Origin: Thermoflexus sp042408815
Lineage (GTDB): Bacteria > Chloroflexota > Anaerolineae > Thermoflexales > Thermoflexaceae
Direction of reading: 5' to 3'
DNA length: 64,000 nt
Assembly (NCBI RefSeq): GCF_042408815.1
Contig: NZ_JBHOQR010000023.1
Span: 75,399 to 139,398 of the forward strand
Shown: positions 43,778-51,002 of the stretch, one piece after another
Numbering within the stretch: position 1 is the first letter of the stretch
How the letters are laid out: the number at the start of each line of letters is the position of its first letter
The notes under the pieces: model-generated
Databases searched by the model: none
The model's input: the letters and a program-made list of their open reading frames with translations, nothing else
What the model was told of the DNA's origin: nothing
Position numbers and translations under genes: made by a program

Positions 43778-44368
43778 GTGAGGATCGGGGTGCTGGGATT
43801 GCAGGGGGATTACCTGGAACATCATCAGATGCTTCGTCGTCTGGGCGTGGAGACGGTGGATGTCCGCCTCCCTCGGCATCTGGAGGGAGTGGATGGTCTG
43901 ATCATCCCCGGGGGGGAAAGCACCACGATCGGCGCCCTCGCGGAGCGCTATGGCCTGACGGAACTGCTCCACCGCATGGCGGAGGCCGGCATGCCGATCT
44001 GGGGCACCTGCGCCGGCATGATTTTTCTGGCCCGGGACGTGGGCCGCCCCCAGCCCACCCTGGGTCTGATGGATGTCCGGGTGCGGCGGAATGCCTTCGG
44101 CCGCCAGATCGACAGCTTCGAGGTCGATCTGGAAATCCCGGCCCTGGCCCGGGTGGGGGATCTCCGGCCTTTCCATGCGATCTTCATTCGGGCCCCGCTG
44201 ATCGAAGCCGTAGGACCCGGGGTGGAGGTCCTGGCCCGGCTGGGCGATGGAACGGTTGTGGCGGCTCAGCAGGGACATCTGCTGGCCACCGCTTTCCACC
44301 CCGAGCTGACGGACGACACCCGGTTCCATCAGTATTTCTTGGAAATCGTCCGACAGGCTTCCCGCTGA
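43778..44368 (+). CDS. pdxT: Pyridoxal 5'-phosphate synthase, glutaminase subunit PdxT
   Basis: 196 residues. Glutamine amidotransferase that gives ammonia to PdxS. The triad is complete: Cys78 in WGTCAGM, His173 and Glu175 in AFHPEL. GGESTTIG (45-52) is the PdxT oxyanion-region signature. The start ATG/GTG is fixed by the family N-terminus MRIGVLGLQGD. The stop overlaps the next ATG (TGATG), so the downstream gene is coupled. Confidence 0.98.
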   Translation: MRIGVLGLQGDYLEHHQMLRRLGVETVDVRLPRHLEGVDGLIIPGGESTTIGALAERYGLTELLHRMAEAGMPIWGTCAGMIFLARDVGRPQPTLGLMDVRVRRNAFGRQIDSFEVDLEIPALARVGDLRPFHAIFIRAPLIEAVGPGVEVLARLGDGTVVAAQQGHLLATAFHPELTDDTRFHQYFLEIVRQASR

Positions 44369-45213
44369 TGATCCGATCCTTGCGGATAAGGGATGGCCCG
44401 CGTTTCCTGGCGGCCGCCCACGCAGGTTTATATCTGGACGAGCGGGCGGTGCGGGTGGATCGCTTCCATCCGATTGAGGCCGCCACCCTTTCCCTATTCT
44501 TCCCGGATCTGGCGCCGGTGCGGACGCTTTCGGATCCCTCGGGATCGTATTTCCTCCAGTTGAACTATCGGCGCCGCGGGGAGGAAGGACGCCTGCTGTT
44601 TATGGCGCCTGCGCCGGCGACCCTGGATCTGGAGTCCACAGTCGAATGGGAGTTCCTCCTTCAGGCTATTGTTGAATGGGCGGCTGCGCATGGGATCCGG
44701 CGTCTGGTGGCGGAGGTGGCGCTGGATGAATTGCGGCCGGCCCTTCTGCAGCGCCTGGGCTTCGAGCGAACCCGCCGTTACGCGGTGTGGGCCGGACCGG
44801 CTCGGGTGGTAGAGCGGGCCTTCCAAGCGCTGGCCGGTTGTGAGTCTCCATTCCATGCTTCGTCGTGGGCGCTTTATCGAGGGGCGAAGGGAGCCTGGGT
44901 GGAGGAAATCCGGAGCACGTCGGAAGATCCGCTCCCGGGACTGGCGCAAACCCTTGCGGATCTGGGCATCCGCTGGCGACATCCGGTTTATGTGCAGGTC
45001 CGCCAGGAGACTCCGGAGTTGACTGGGGTTTTACGGATGCTGGGATTCCATCCCGCCTTCACCCTGTGGCGGATGGTGCGCTGGATCGCGGTTCCCCTTC
45101 GGCTGCCATCCGCGAAGGAGCAGGAAACGATGGCCTCCGCCTCCTTGGCGTTCTATTTTCTCCATCATATGGCGCGTTCGCCGATTCAGGAGCGGGCCGT
45201 GGGCTCCGGATAA
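44368..45213 (+). CDS. GNAT-acetyltransferase-like protein of unknown substrate
   Basis: 281 residues from ATG 44368, overlapping the pdxT stop by one base. The pattern suggests two degenerate GNAT halves: a first one to about 150 (EWEFLLQAIVEWAAAHGIRRLVAEVALDELRPALLQRLGFERTRRYAVW) and a second to 270 (LTGVLRMLGFHPAFTLWRMVRW). The usual acetyl-CoA loop (Q/RxxGxG/A) is not obvious, so activity is doubtful. It is translationally coupled with pdxT, but no functional link is known. It is a conserved-looking protein rather than a shadow frame, with normal codon character. Confidence 0.68.
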   Translation: MIRSLRIRDGPRFLAAAHAGLYLDERAVRVDRFHPIEAATLSLFFPDLAPVRTLSDPSGSYFLQLNYRRRGEEGRLLFMAPAPATLDLESTVEWEFLLQAIVEWAAAHGIRRLVAEVALDELRPALLQRLGFERTRRYAVWAGPARVVERAFQALAGCESPFHASSWALYRGAKGAWVEEIRSTSEDPLPGLAQTLADLGIRWRHPVYVQVRQETPELTGVLRMLGFHPAFTLWRMVRWIAVPLRLPSAKEQETMASASLAFYFLHHMARSPIQERAVGSG

Positions 45214-45334
45214 GAGAAGGCGATGGAAGACACGCTTCCCTCGCCTTTCGCCCAGCCATCCGAATGCGTAGAGCTGTTTCCTCGGGAATGAGGTGGTCGG
45301 TTTTCCCGGCGATCGAAAGGGGAAGGGGATCCCC

Positions 45335-45868
45335 ATGACCCAACCCGGAGTTCGAACGGGCACCATTACTGTCGATTTCCTGACCCCTACACATCGAATC
45401 TCGGCCCAGATGGTGTTGAGAGGCCGGGTTCTGGGAGATGTTCTAAACGATGTGCGCACCTCTTTTGTTCCTCTGGAGACCGTGTTCCTCTCCCGCCTGG
45501 ACGAACCAGCCCGTATTCTCAAAAGCTTCGGAACGGCGATCCTCAGCAAAAACCATATTGCGATGGCAATTGTGAATGTGGGGATTGAGATGGCCCTGAA
45601 GGCTGTTTCCCCTGCATACGGCTCTCGCAAAACGTATGGCGTGTTCGCCACTATACCCAGGTTTGAGATTGAGGGAACCATCGAATTCGCGGGCCGACCG
45701 GATCTCCATGCCCTTCTGGTGACCAATGTAGAGCGCTTCATCCCGATCATGAACGCAAGAGCGGTGCGGAGTGATCGGCCCGGGATGGATTTCGCCGGCG
45801 AGCTGATTTTTGTAAATCGAGATTTCATTGAATTGCTTTCGCTCATCGGAGAGGTAGCTCAGGGATGA
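45335..45868 (+). CDS. Conserved hypothetical protein coupled to a receiver-CpaE gene
   Basis: 177 residues from ATG 45335 with AAAGGGGAAGGGG upstream. It is predicted soluble and beta-rich: GTITVDFLTPTHRISAQMVLRGRVLGDVLND at the start, KNHIAMAIVNVGIEMAL, and EIEGTIEFAGRPDLHALLVTN. I do not recognise the family. Its stop overlaps the start of the receiver-CpaE gene (ATGA), so the two are co-translated. It may work with that protein in pilus regulation, which is inference from position only. Confidence 0.7.
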   Translation: MTQPGVRTGTITVDFLTPTHRISAQMVLRGRVLGDVLNDVRTSFVPLETVFLSRLDEPARILKSFGTAILSKNHIAMAIVNVGIEMALKAVSPAYGSRKTYGVFATIPRFEIEGTIEFAGRPDLHALLVTNVERFIPIMNARAVRSDRPGMDFAGELIFVNRDFIELLSLIGEVAQG

Positions 45869-46974
45869 CCCGCGTCCTAGTGATTGATGATGATATCGAG
45901 CTCCTGCAGATGGTCCGCCGGATGCTGGAACGAACAGGGTTCGAGGTGTTCACCAGCGCCGATGGTGGGGATGGGATCGAAAAAACCCGCCAGCTTCGGC
46001 CGGATCTGGTGATCCTGGATTTGATGATGCCGGAGATCGACGGCTTCCAGGTCCTCCAAGCCATCCGAAACGATCCGCTGGTCAGCGACACGCCGATCCT
46101 GGTCCTCACCGCCCGGGCGCAGCCGGTGGATCGGGAGGCGGCCCTCGCCGCCCAGGCGGATGCTTACCTGGCCAAGCCGGTCTCTCAAAAGGAGCTCCTG
46201 GATCGGATCCAGGAGGTGCTGAACCGACGCCAGCGAGGGAGCGGCCAGGGTTCGGTGGTGCTCTTCCTGGGGCTCCGGGGAGGAACCGGGACCACCACGC
46301 TGGCGGTGAACACCGCGCTGGCCCTGGCTCGCAACGGTTCCGTGGTGCTGTGGGACGCCAGCTTGAGCTCCGGCCATGCCGGGCTTCATCTCCGGATCGC
46401 TCCCCGGATCTCCTGGCTGGATTGGTGGCGGGATGGGTGCTCGAAAGGGGATCTGGAAGCGCATTTGATATCCCATCCCACAGGGCTCAGTCTGTTCCCC
46501 GCTCCTCTGATGCCGGTCACGGAGGCGCTAGAGGAATCCTGGGTGGGTTTGACCCTGGATTTCCTGCGCGAGCGGTTTCGCTTTGTGGTCATTGATGGGC
46601 CTTCCACGCTGGTGCCTCTGGGCCTGGCCTTCTGTCAACAAGCGGATCCGATATTCCTGGTGATGAGCCCCGAGGTGGGCGCTCTGCAAACTACGGTGAT
46701 GACTTTGCGGGCCCTCCAAACGGCGGGGATACCGATGGAGCGGATCCATATCGTTGTGAACCATGCTGCGGGGCCCAGCCCATTGAGCACCCCAACGATT
46801 GAGCGGGCGCTGGGCCGGGCGCCCATCCTCACCGTGCCCTTCGATCCCAATCAGGCCGTGGCCCTGGTCCAGGGCACTCCCCTCATCCTCAGCCATCCGA
46901 ATGGCCCCCTGGCCACGGCCGCCCACCGCCTGGCCGGACGAGTGCAATCCAGCGGGCGTCTAACCGGGGGTTAA
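45865..46974 (+). CDS. Response regulator receiver fused to CpaE/TadZ-like P-loop domain
   Basis: 369 residues. The receiver is complete: IDDD pocket, phosphoacceptor Asp52 in VILDLMMPEIDG, and Lys103 in LAKP. The ATPase-like domain begins LFLGLRGGTGTTTLAVNTALAL (about 132-152). The signature Lys of ParA-type deviant Walker A motifs is replaced by Arg and the P-loop Lys by Thr, so ATP hydrolysis is uncertain. Later strands VVIDGPS and VMSPEVGALQTTVMTL follow the MinD fold. It is an intact paralog of the protein at 31752; a partner histidine kinase is not in the window. Confidence 0.85.
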   Translation: MTRVLVIDDDIELLQMVRRMLERTGFEVFTSADGGDGIEKTRQLRPDLVILDLMMPEIDGFQVLQAIRNDPLVSDTPILVLTARAQPVDREAALAAQADAYLAKPVSQKELLDRIQEVLNRRQRGSGQGSVVLFLGLRGGTGTTTLAVNTALALARNGSVVLWDASLSSGHAGLHLRIAPRISWLDWWRDGCSKGDLEAHLISHPTGLSLFPAPLMPVTEALEESWVGLTLDFLRERFRFVVIDGPSTLVPLGLAFCQQADPIFLVMSPEVGALQTTVMTLRALQTAGIPMERIHIVVNHAAGPSPLSTPTIERALGRAPILTVPFDPNQAVALVQGTPLILSHPNGPLATAAHRLAGRVQSSGRLTGG

Positions 46975-47147
46975 TGCCGGTTGATCCGTTCCTCAATATC
47001 GATTTAAAATGCTACATAAAAACCATAACACCCAAAAATGGAACTCTTATTTAAGGTGAATCGGGGCTATGATTTGGTGGGCGGATTCGGAGGGTGCCGG
47101 TCCCTCCGCTGGATCTATCCTGTGTTGAATAAATTCCAACTTTTCGC

Positions 47148-47177
47148 TTGACGGCGAGATCCCCTGCGTGCTATAAT
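47148..47177 (+). promoter_or_regulatory. Strong sigma-70 promoter for the DUF177-rpoD unit
   Basis: TTGACG (47148-47153), an 18 bp spacer ending in TGC, and TATAAT (47172-47177): a consensus extended -10. The predicted start is near 47184, about 70 nt before the DUF177 start codon. Confidence 0.8.
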
Positions 47178-47253
47178 TCTTCCAGTAGGTTTTCCCGAAC
47201 GGCCCCAACCTGGATCCGGCCGTGGGATTCAGCGGCCTATCCCGGAGGGCTCT

Positions 47254-47757
47254 ATGAAGATGTTACGCTATCGAGTGGGCGCGTTGGTGGGCGCGCCGAT
47301 AGGGAGCCGGATGGTGCTATCCCTGGAGGAAGGACCGGGAGATTTGGGCTACGGGGTAGAAGTGGATTATCTTCGGGGGGAGATTGAGCTGGTCCGTTCC
47401 GATCGCCGGCTTCTGGCCTCTGGGACGATCTCCACGCAGATCCATGCTTCGTGCGCCCGTTGTCTGGAACCGGTCGCCTTCCCCCTGACCTTTGAGTTTG
47501 AGGAGGCCTTTTTTCTATCCCCGGTGGATATCCCCGGGGAGACATTTTATGCGGTAACGGATGATGGGTATCTCTTTCTGACTGCGCCGTTGCGGGAGCA
47601 TATCCTGCTGAACACGCCGTTGCGGGTTCTCTGCCATCCGGATTGCCGGGGGCTGTGCCCGGAGTGCGGCCAGAATCTGAATGAGGGGGATTGCGGCTGT
47701 GTCCGCGAGCCGGATCCTCGATGGGCCGCCCTGCAGGTGTTTCGCCGATCCGAATGA
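47254..47757 (+). CDS. YceD/DUF177-family protein
   Basis: 167 residues from ATG 47254 with GGAGGG upstream. Typical DUF177: GTISTQIHASCARCLEPVAFPLTFEFEE, then the C-terminal CHPDCRGLCPECGQNLNEGDCGC, a cluster of cysteines that could bind zinc. In most bacteria the gene precedes rpmF (ribosomal protein L32) and is tied to 23S rRNA or ribosome synthesis. Here rpmF is absent and the primary sigma factor gene follows after 190 bp. The strong promoter at 47148 serves it. Confidence 0.9.
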   Translation: MKMLRYRVGALVGAPIGSRMVLSLEEGPGDLGYGVEVDYLRGEIELVRSDRRLLASGTISTQIHASCARCLEPVAFPLTFEFEEAFFLSPVDIPGETFYAVTDDGYLFLTAPLREHILLNTPLRVLCHPDCRGLCPECGQNLNEGDCGCVREPDPRWAALQVFRRSE

Positions 47758-47947
47758 TCGGGCGGTGGATGGCAGAAGGTGGCCCGGGTGGTTGCCCCGA
47801 TGGCCGGGGACCGGGGGTCGAGGATCCTCGGCAACCGGGATCCATGGGGGAAAGCAACCATCCGGCTGCTGTCTGTGAGGAGACGTAATGAAAGCCCGAT
47901 CCGGGGATCCCGGGAAGGTGGCTGAACCTGATCGGAGAGGAGCGACG

Positions 47948-49156
47948 ATGGCGAGCTTTGATGAGGTCCTAGGAGAGCTTCTTTCTCTGGCGGAGCGGCA
48001 GGGTTACCTGGCGGTTACAGATATTCTGGAGATCTATCCGGAGGCGGAGGAATCCCCCGAGGAACTGGATGAGATCTGCCTGTGGTTGCAGGAGGCGGGC
48101 ATCGAGCTCTACGACGACACCCGGATCAACATCGAGGAGGAGGAGCGGTTCCTTCGCGAGATCGAGGAGGAGGACGAAGAGGAGGCGGAGGAACATTTCG
48201 AGACCAGCGATGTGGTCCTGGGGGAAGATGACGACCTGGCCGACATCGACGTGGATGACACGGTAGGGCTCTACCTGAAGGAGATGGCCCGCGTTCCCCT
48301 GCTGACCAGTGAGGAGGAGGTGCGGCTGGCCCGGCAGGTGTTCCGAGGCCAGCAGGCCGCCCGCCGGCTCCGGGAAGCCCGTCGGCTTTCCCCTCAACAG
48401 CGGGCCCGGCTGGAGCGGCTGGTGGAGGAAGGCCGCAAGGCCCGGGAACATCTTATTAAAGCCAATACCCGTCTGGTGGTTAGCATCGCCAAGAAATACA
48501 TGGGCCGCGGGGTTCCGTTCCTGGACCTGATCCAGGAGGGGAACCTGGGGCTGATGAAGGCGGTGGAGAAGTTCGATTACCGGCGGGGTTACCGCTTCAG
48601 CACGTATGCCACCTGGTGGATCCGCCAGACCATCACCCGGGCGATCGCGGATCAGAGCCGCACAATCCGCGTTCCAGTTCACATGAGCGATCGGATCCGC
48701 AAGCTGTATCGGGTGGCCCATGAGCTGGAGCAGAGCCTGGGCCGCAAGCCGACTGCGGAGGAGATCGCGGCCGAGCTGGGGGTGGATCCGCGGAAGGTGG
48801 AGTGGATGTTCCGGGTTTCCTGGCAGCCCTTGAGCTTGGAAAACCCGGTGGGGGAGGATGAGGAGGACGAGCTGGGCTACTTCATTGAGGATGAATCCTC
48901 TCCCTCTCCGAACCAGATCACTTATGAGAACCTGCTCCGGGAGAAGATTGAGGAGATCCTCTCGACTCTCAGCCCTCGCGAGGCCCGGATCCTTCGGCTG
49001 CGGTTTGGCCTGGTGGACGGGCGGTGCTACACCCTGGAGGAGGTGGGGAAGAAATTCGGGCTGACGCGGGAACGTATCCGGCAGATCGAGGGGCGGGCTC
49101 TACGCCGGCTGCGTCACCCTCGTCGGAGCCGCCAATTGCGGGAGTTCCTGACCTGA
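47948..49156 (+). CDS. rpoD: RNA polymerase primary sigma factor (RpoD/SigA)
   Basis: 402 residues from ATG 47948 (AGAGGAG 7 bp upstream). ATG 47888 in the same frame also has GAGGAG at 6 bp, giving 422 residues; the choice is open. Region 1.1 (1-70) is followed by a run of acidic residues (about 60-95), region 1.2 DTVGLYLKEMARVPLLT, region 2 with LIKANTRLVVSIAKKYMGRGVPFLDLIQEGNLGLMKAVEKFDYRRGYRFSTYATWWIRQ (core and -10 binding), region 3, and region 4.2 YTLEEVGKKFGLTRERIRQIE (-35 binding). It is compact, with no long non-conserved insert. A strong terminator follows. Confidence 0.97.
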   Translation: MASFDEVLGELLSLAERQGYLAVTDILEIYPEAEESPEELDEICLWLQEAGIELYDDTRINIEEEERFLREIEEEDEEEAEEHFETSDVVLGEDDDLADIDVDDTVGLYLKEMARVPLLTSEEEVRLARQVFRGQQAARRLREARRLSPQQRARLERLVEEGRKAREHLIKANTRLVVSIAKKYMGRGVPFLDLIQEGNLGLMKAVEKFDYRRGYRFSTYATWWIRQTITRAIADQSRTIRVPVHMSDRIRKLYRVAHELEQSLGRKPTAEEIAAELGVDPRKVEWMFRVSWQPLSLENPVGEDEEDELGYFIEDESSPSPNQITYENLLREKIEEILSTLSPREARILRLRFGLVDGRCYTLEEVGKKFGLTRERIRQIEGRALRRLRHPRRSRQLREFLT

Positions 49157-49184
49157 AAAGGCTTCCCCGAGATGGATTTCAGAA

Positions 49185-49221
49185 ACCGGACCGGCCGCGC
49201 AGGGTGGCCGGTCCGGTTTTT
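49185..49221 (+). terminator. Rho-independent terminator after rpoD
   Basis: Perfect 12 bp stem ACCGGACCGGCC / GGCCGGTCCGGT with a 9 nt loop, followed by TTTTT, 28 bp after the rpoD stop. Confidence 0.93.
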
Positions 49222-49257
49222 ATCTGGACCTTGCCGTTGGGCTTCCCAATTGAATGA

Positions 49258-49288
49258 AGAGGCCGCTTCCAGAGGGGAAGCGGCCTCT
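49258..49288 (-). terminator. Terminator-like hairpin after the 21-codon ORF
   Basis: Perfect 13 bp stem (49288-49276 with 49270-49258) and 5 nt loop, followed on the minus strand by a moderately T-rich TTCATTC. It lies 20 bp after the small ORF's stop and between two convergent units. Confidence 0.55.
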
Positions 49289-49291
49289 CCC

Positions 49292-49387
49292 GGCGGGCCG
49301 TCGCCGATCAGCGTTCACCGGAGGTGATGCGACGGCCCGCCTCTTTCAGGTCTGTCCGACGTTTTTCGTCCATGTCGCATCACCTCC
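49292..49387 (-). repeat. Two mutually exclusive inverted repeats over a small ORF
   Basis: Arm pair 1: 49374-49387 (the ribosome-binding site) with 49320-49333 (coding), 14 of 14 bp. Arm pair 2: 49329-49341 (coding) with 49292-49304 (after the stop), 13 of 13 bp. Pairs share 49329-49333, so both cannot form at once. Pair 1 hides the Shine-Dalgarno sequence. Confidence 0.8.
49308..49373 (-). CDS. Putative 21-residue small protein with near-perfect Shine-Dalgarno
   Basis: ATG 49373 to TGA 49308: a basic, hydrophilic peptide beginning MDEKRRTDLKEAGRR. Upstream is AAAGGAGGTGAT, matching the anti-Shine-Dalgarno end of 16S rRNA almost fully, 6-7 bp before the start. A promoter lies at 49469-49497 and a terminator-like hairpin after the stop, so it is a free-standing unit of about 200 nt. 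The coding region can pair with its own ribosome site (separate entry). It may be a real small protein, a leader peptide, or a structured RNA or MITE-like element in which the ORF is incidental. No family is recognised. Confidence 0.45.
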   Translation of the reverse strand: MDEKRRTDLKEAGRRITSGER

Positions 49388-49468
49388 TTTCTGTGGGATG
49401 GCGCATCCGGTGGGCGCAGGCGGCATGGAAGGGAAGTTCGATGATGGGCTCGCGCCCAAGATGGCTCG

Positions 49469-49497
49469 ATCATGCACAGGATGAGCTCAAATGTCAA
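49469..49497 (-). promoter_or_regulatory. Promoter for the small minus-strand unit
   Basis: Minus strand TTGACA (49497-49492, perfect), a 17 bp spacer and CATGAT (49474-49469, 4 of 6). The predicted start is near 49462, about 90 nt before the small ORF's start codon. Confidence 0.5.
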
Positions 49498-49524
49498 CGG
49501 CAAGGCGATTGCCCTCCAGGCTTT

Positions 49525-50097
49525 TCATCCCCCTCGGGGTCGGCCGTAGAGCCACCAGAAGCGATCGCGCGGGAAAACCTCTTGTAGCGCCTCCTCCCAT
49601 AGAAATGGACCAGGCTCCCAGTTTCGTCGCAGCGTCTGGTCCAGCGTCCGCACGCGGTTTCGAATGCTCTCCATATCGAATCCGAGGCGCTCCCCCTCTT
49701 CCAGCAGAAGCTCGATCTTTAAGCGAATATGTGCCTGTGCTGGATAGCTCGGAGCGACCTCCTCCGGATGTCTCTCATAATCCTCCAGATACCATGCCCA
49801 GGCGTCCAGGCGGCTGCTGAGCTCCCGCTCCAGCTTCTGCCGGTAGCGGGCCGGATGGACCTCTCGCACCCGCTCCAGATGGGTTTTCAGGGCCTCCAGT
49901 TCCGCGCGGGCCTGTGCTGGAAGACGGCTCTGGAGCGCCTCCAGCCGCCGCAGGCTCTCCAGCAGGCCGCCGATGCTGAGCGATGGAAAGATGGTGGAGA
50001 AGGGGCGAAGGGGCCAGTAAACCATGTCCGAGGCCAGATAATCCTCCAGGGCTGCCACCCCTTCCCGCACGAACGTCAGTTCATCCTCCAGTTTCAT
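49525..50097 (-). CDS. Conserved hypothetical alpha-helical protein
   Basis: 190 residues from ATG 50097; ATG 50100 directly precedes it and GGGAGGG lies very close. Predicted mostly helical and charged (EDELTFVREGVAALEDYL, ARAELEALKTHLERVREVHPARYRQKLERELSSRLDAWAWYLEDY), with no membrane segment. The C-terminus WEEALQEVFPRDRFWWLYGRP is aromatic. I do not recognise a family. It starts 8-12 bp after the P-loop kinase gene's stop, so both are probably made together and may act together. Confidence 0.75.
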   Translation of the reverse strand: MKLEDELTFVREGVAALEDYLASDMVYWPLRPFSTIFPSLSIGGLLESLRRLEALQSRLPAQARAELEALKTHLERVREVHPARYRQKLERELSSRLDAWAWYLEDYERHPEEVAPSYPAQAHIRLKIELLLEEGERLGFDMESIRNRVRTLDQTLRRNWEPGPFLWEEALQEVFPRDRFWWLYGRPRGG

Positions 50098-50108
50098 CAT
50101 CCCTCCCG

Positions 50109-50837
50109 TTATGAATGAGGAGTCCCCGCACCCGGGTAGGCCCCCTGATAGATGGCCCTCACCAGTTGGGGGAGCAGGGTGTCCAGATCCTGGGAGGTAT
50201 CCACCTCGAGATAGGGCCGACCGATGGGCTCCATATGGCGTCGCATCCGTTCGTAAACCGACCAAGTGGCCTCGCTGGCATCTTCCGGATGACGCTGACG
50301 GACGCGCTCCTCCAGGCGATCGCGCACCACTTCGGGAGGGGCGGTGACGAAGAGGATCACCAGGGGAACCTGGAGGCGGTCCGCGATCTGATAGATCAGG
50401 GCGCGGTGGGCCTCGATCAGGTTGGTGGCGTCGAAGATCACCGAGGAGCCCTGGCGGAGGAGCTGCTCCATGAGCACTCGGCAAACCTGATGAACGCGCC
50501 GGCTTTCGTTCAGGGTATGTCGAGGCCACTTGAACAGGATCCGTCGCACCCGGTCGGACTCCACGATGGGGGCCGGAAGCAGGGCGGCCAGCCGGCGGGC
50601 CAAGGTGGATTTCCCGGTCCCAGGCAGACCGACCATCAGGATCAGCCGGGGGTGGGGCGTGGGGATGGGGCGGATCTCCAGCGCCTGGGCGGCCCGCCTG
50701 GCCATCGCCTCCGCTTCCCCCCGAGGGAGGGGATAAGGAGAGGGAATTCCCAGACTTCCGTTCCGCCGTAGCGTGCGATCCAGGCCCTCTTCGTTCATCT
50801 GGCCTGTCTCCGGAATCCTCTGCTCTTCCATCCCCAT
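50109..50837 (-). CDS. P-loop kinase-like ATPase (AAA_33/zeta-toxin-like)
   Basis: 242 residues if started at ATG 50837; ATG 50798 is an alternative. Walker A is LMVGLPGTGKSTLARRLA (about 68-85), then ESDRVRRILF, SSVIFDATNL and an Arg-rich lid RDRLEERVRQRHPEDASEATWSVYERM. This is the pattern of small-molecule or RNA-end kinases, such as polynucleotide kinase or gluconate kinase relatives. The true substrate is unknown. It is followed closely by a helical hypothetical gene; zeta-type toxins would need an antitoxin, and that neighbour does not look like one. Confidence 0.8.
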   Translation of the reverse strand: MGMEEQRIPETGQMNEEGLDRTLRRNGSLGIPSPYPLPRGEAEAMARRAAQALEIRPIPTPHPRLILMVGLPGTGKSTLARRLAALLPAPIVESDRVRRILFKWPRHTLNESRRVHQVCRVLMEQLLRQGSSVIFDATNLIEAHRALIYQIADRLQVPLVILFVTAPPEVVRDRLEERVRQRHPEDASEATWSVYERMRRHMEPIGRPYLEVDTSQDLDTLLPQLVRAIYQGAYPGAGTPHS

Positions 50838-50921
50838 GGAACTCCGCTCGGGGTCGCTCTCCTTACGGGCTAGTGATGATCCGGGGGTGGGGAAGAGATC
50901 CCGGCGCGCTGCTCAGGCGAT

Positions 50922-50950
50922 TTGTCAGAAGCGTTCAATCGAATTATACC
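50922..50950 (+). promoter_or_regulatory. Promoter for the DMT transporter-tnaA unit
   Basis: TTGTCA (50922-50927), a 17 bp spacer and TATACC (50945-50950). It lies inside the longest open frame of the transporter and so argues for a downstream start codon (GTG 51003). Confidence 0.5.
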
Positions 50951-51002
50951 GAAATCGGACTTCATGCGCAGACTCAGGAAGCTTCCACTGGAGGCCGACA
51001 GC

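Noticed and set aside
43687..44367. N-terminal extension of the acetyltransferase-like gene across pdxT
   Set aside because: It is a different frame of pdxT with low-complexity Gly/Pro/Arg content; the real start is ATG 44368.
50109..50529. Long N-terminal extension of the hypothetical gene at 49525
   Set aside because: It overlaps the P-loop kinase gene in another frame and is Pro/Gly/Arg-rich without similarity.
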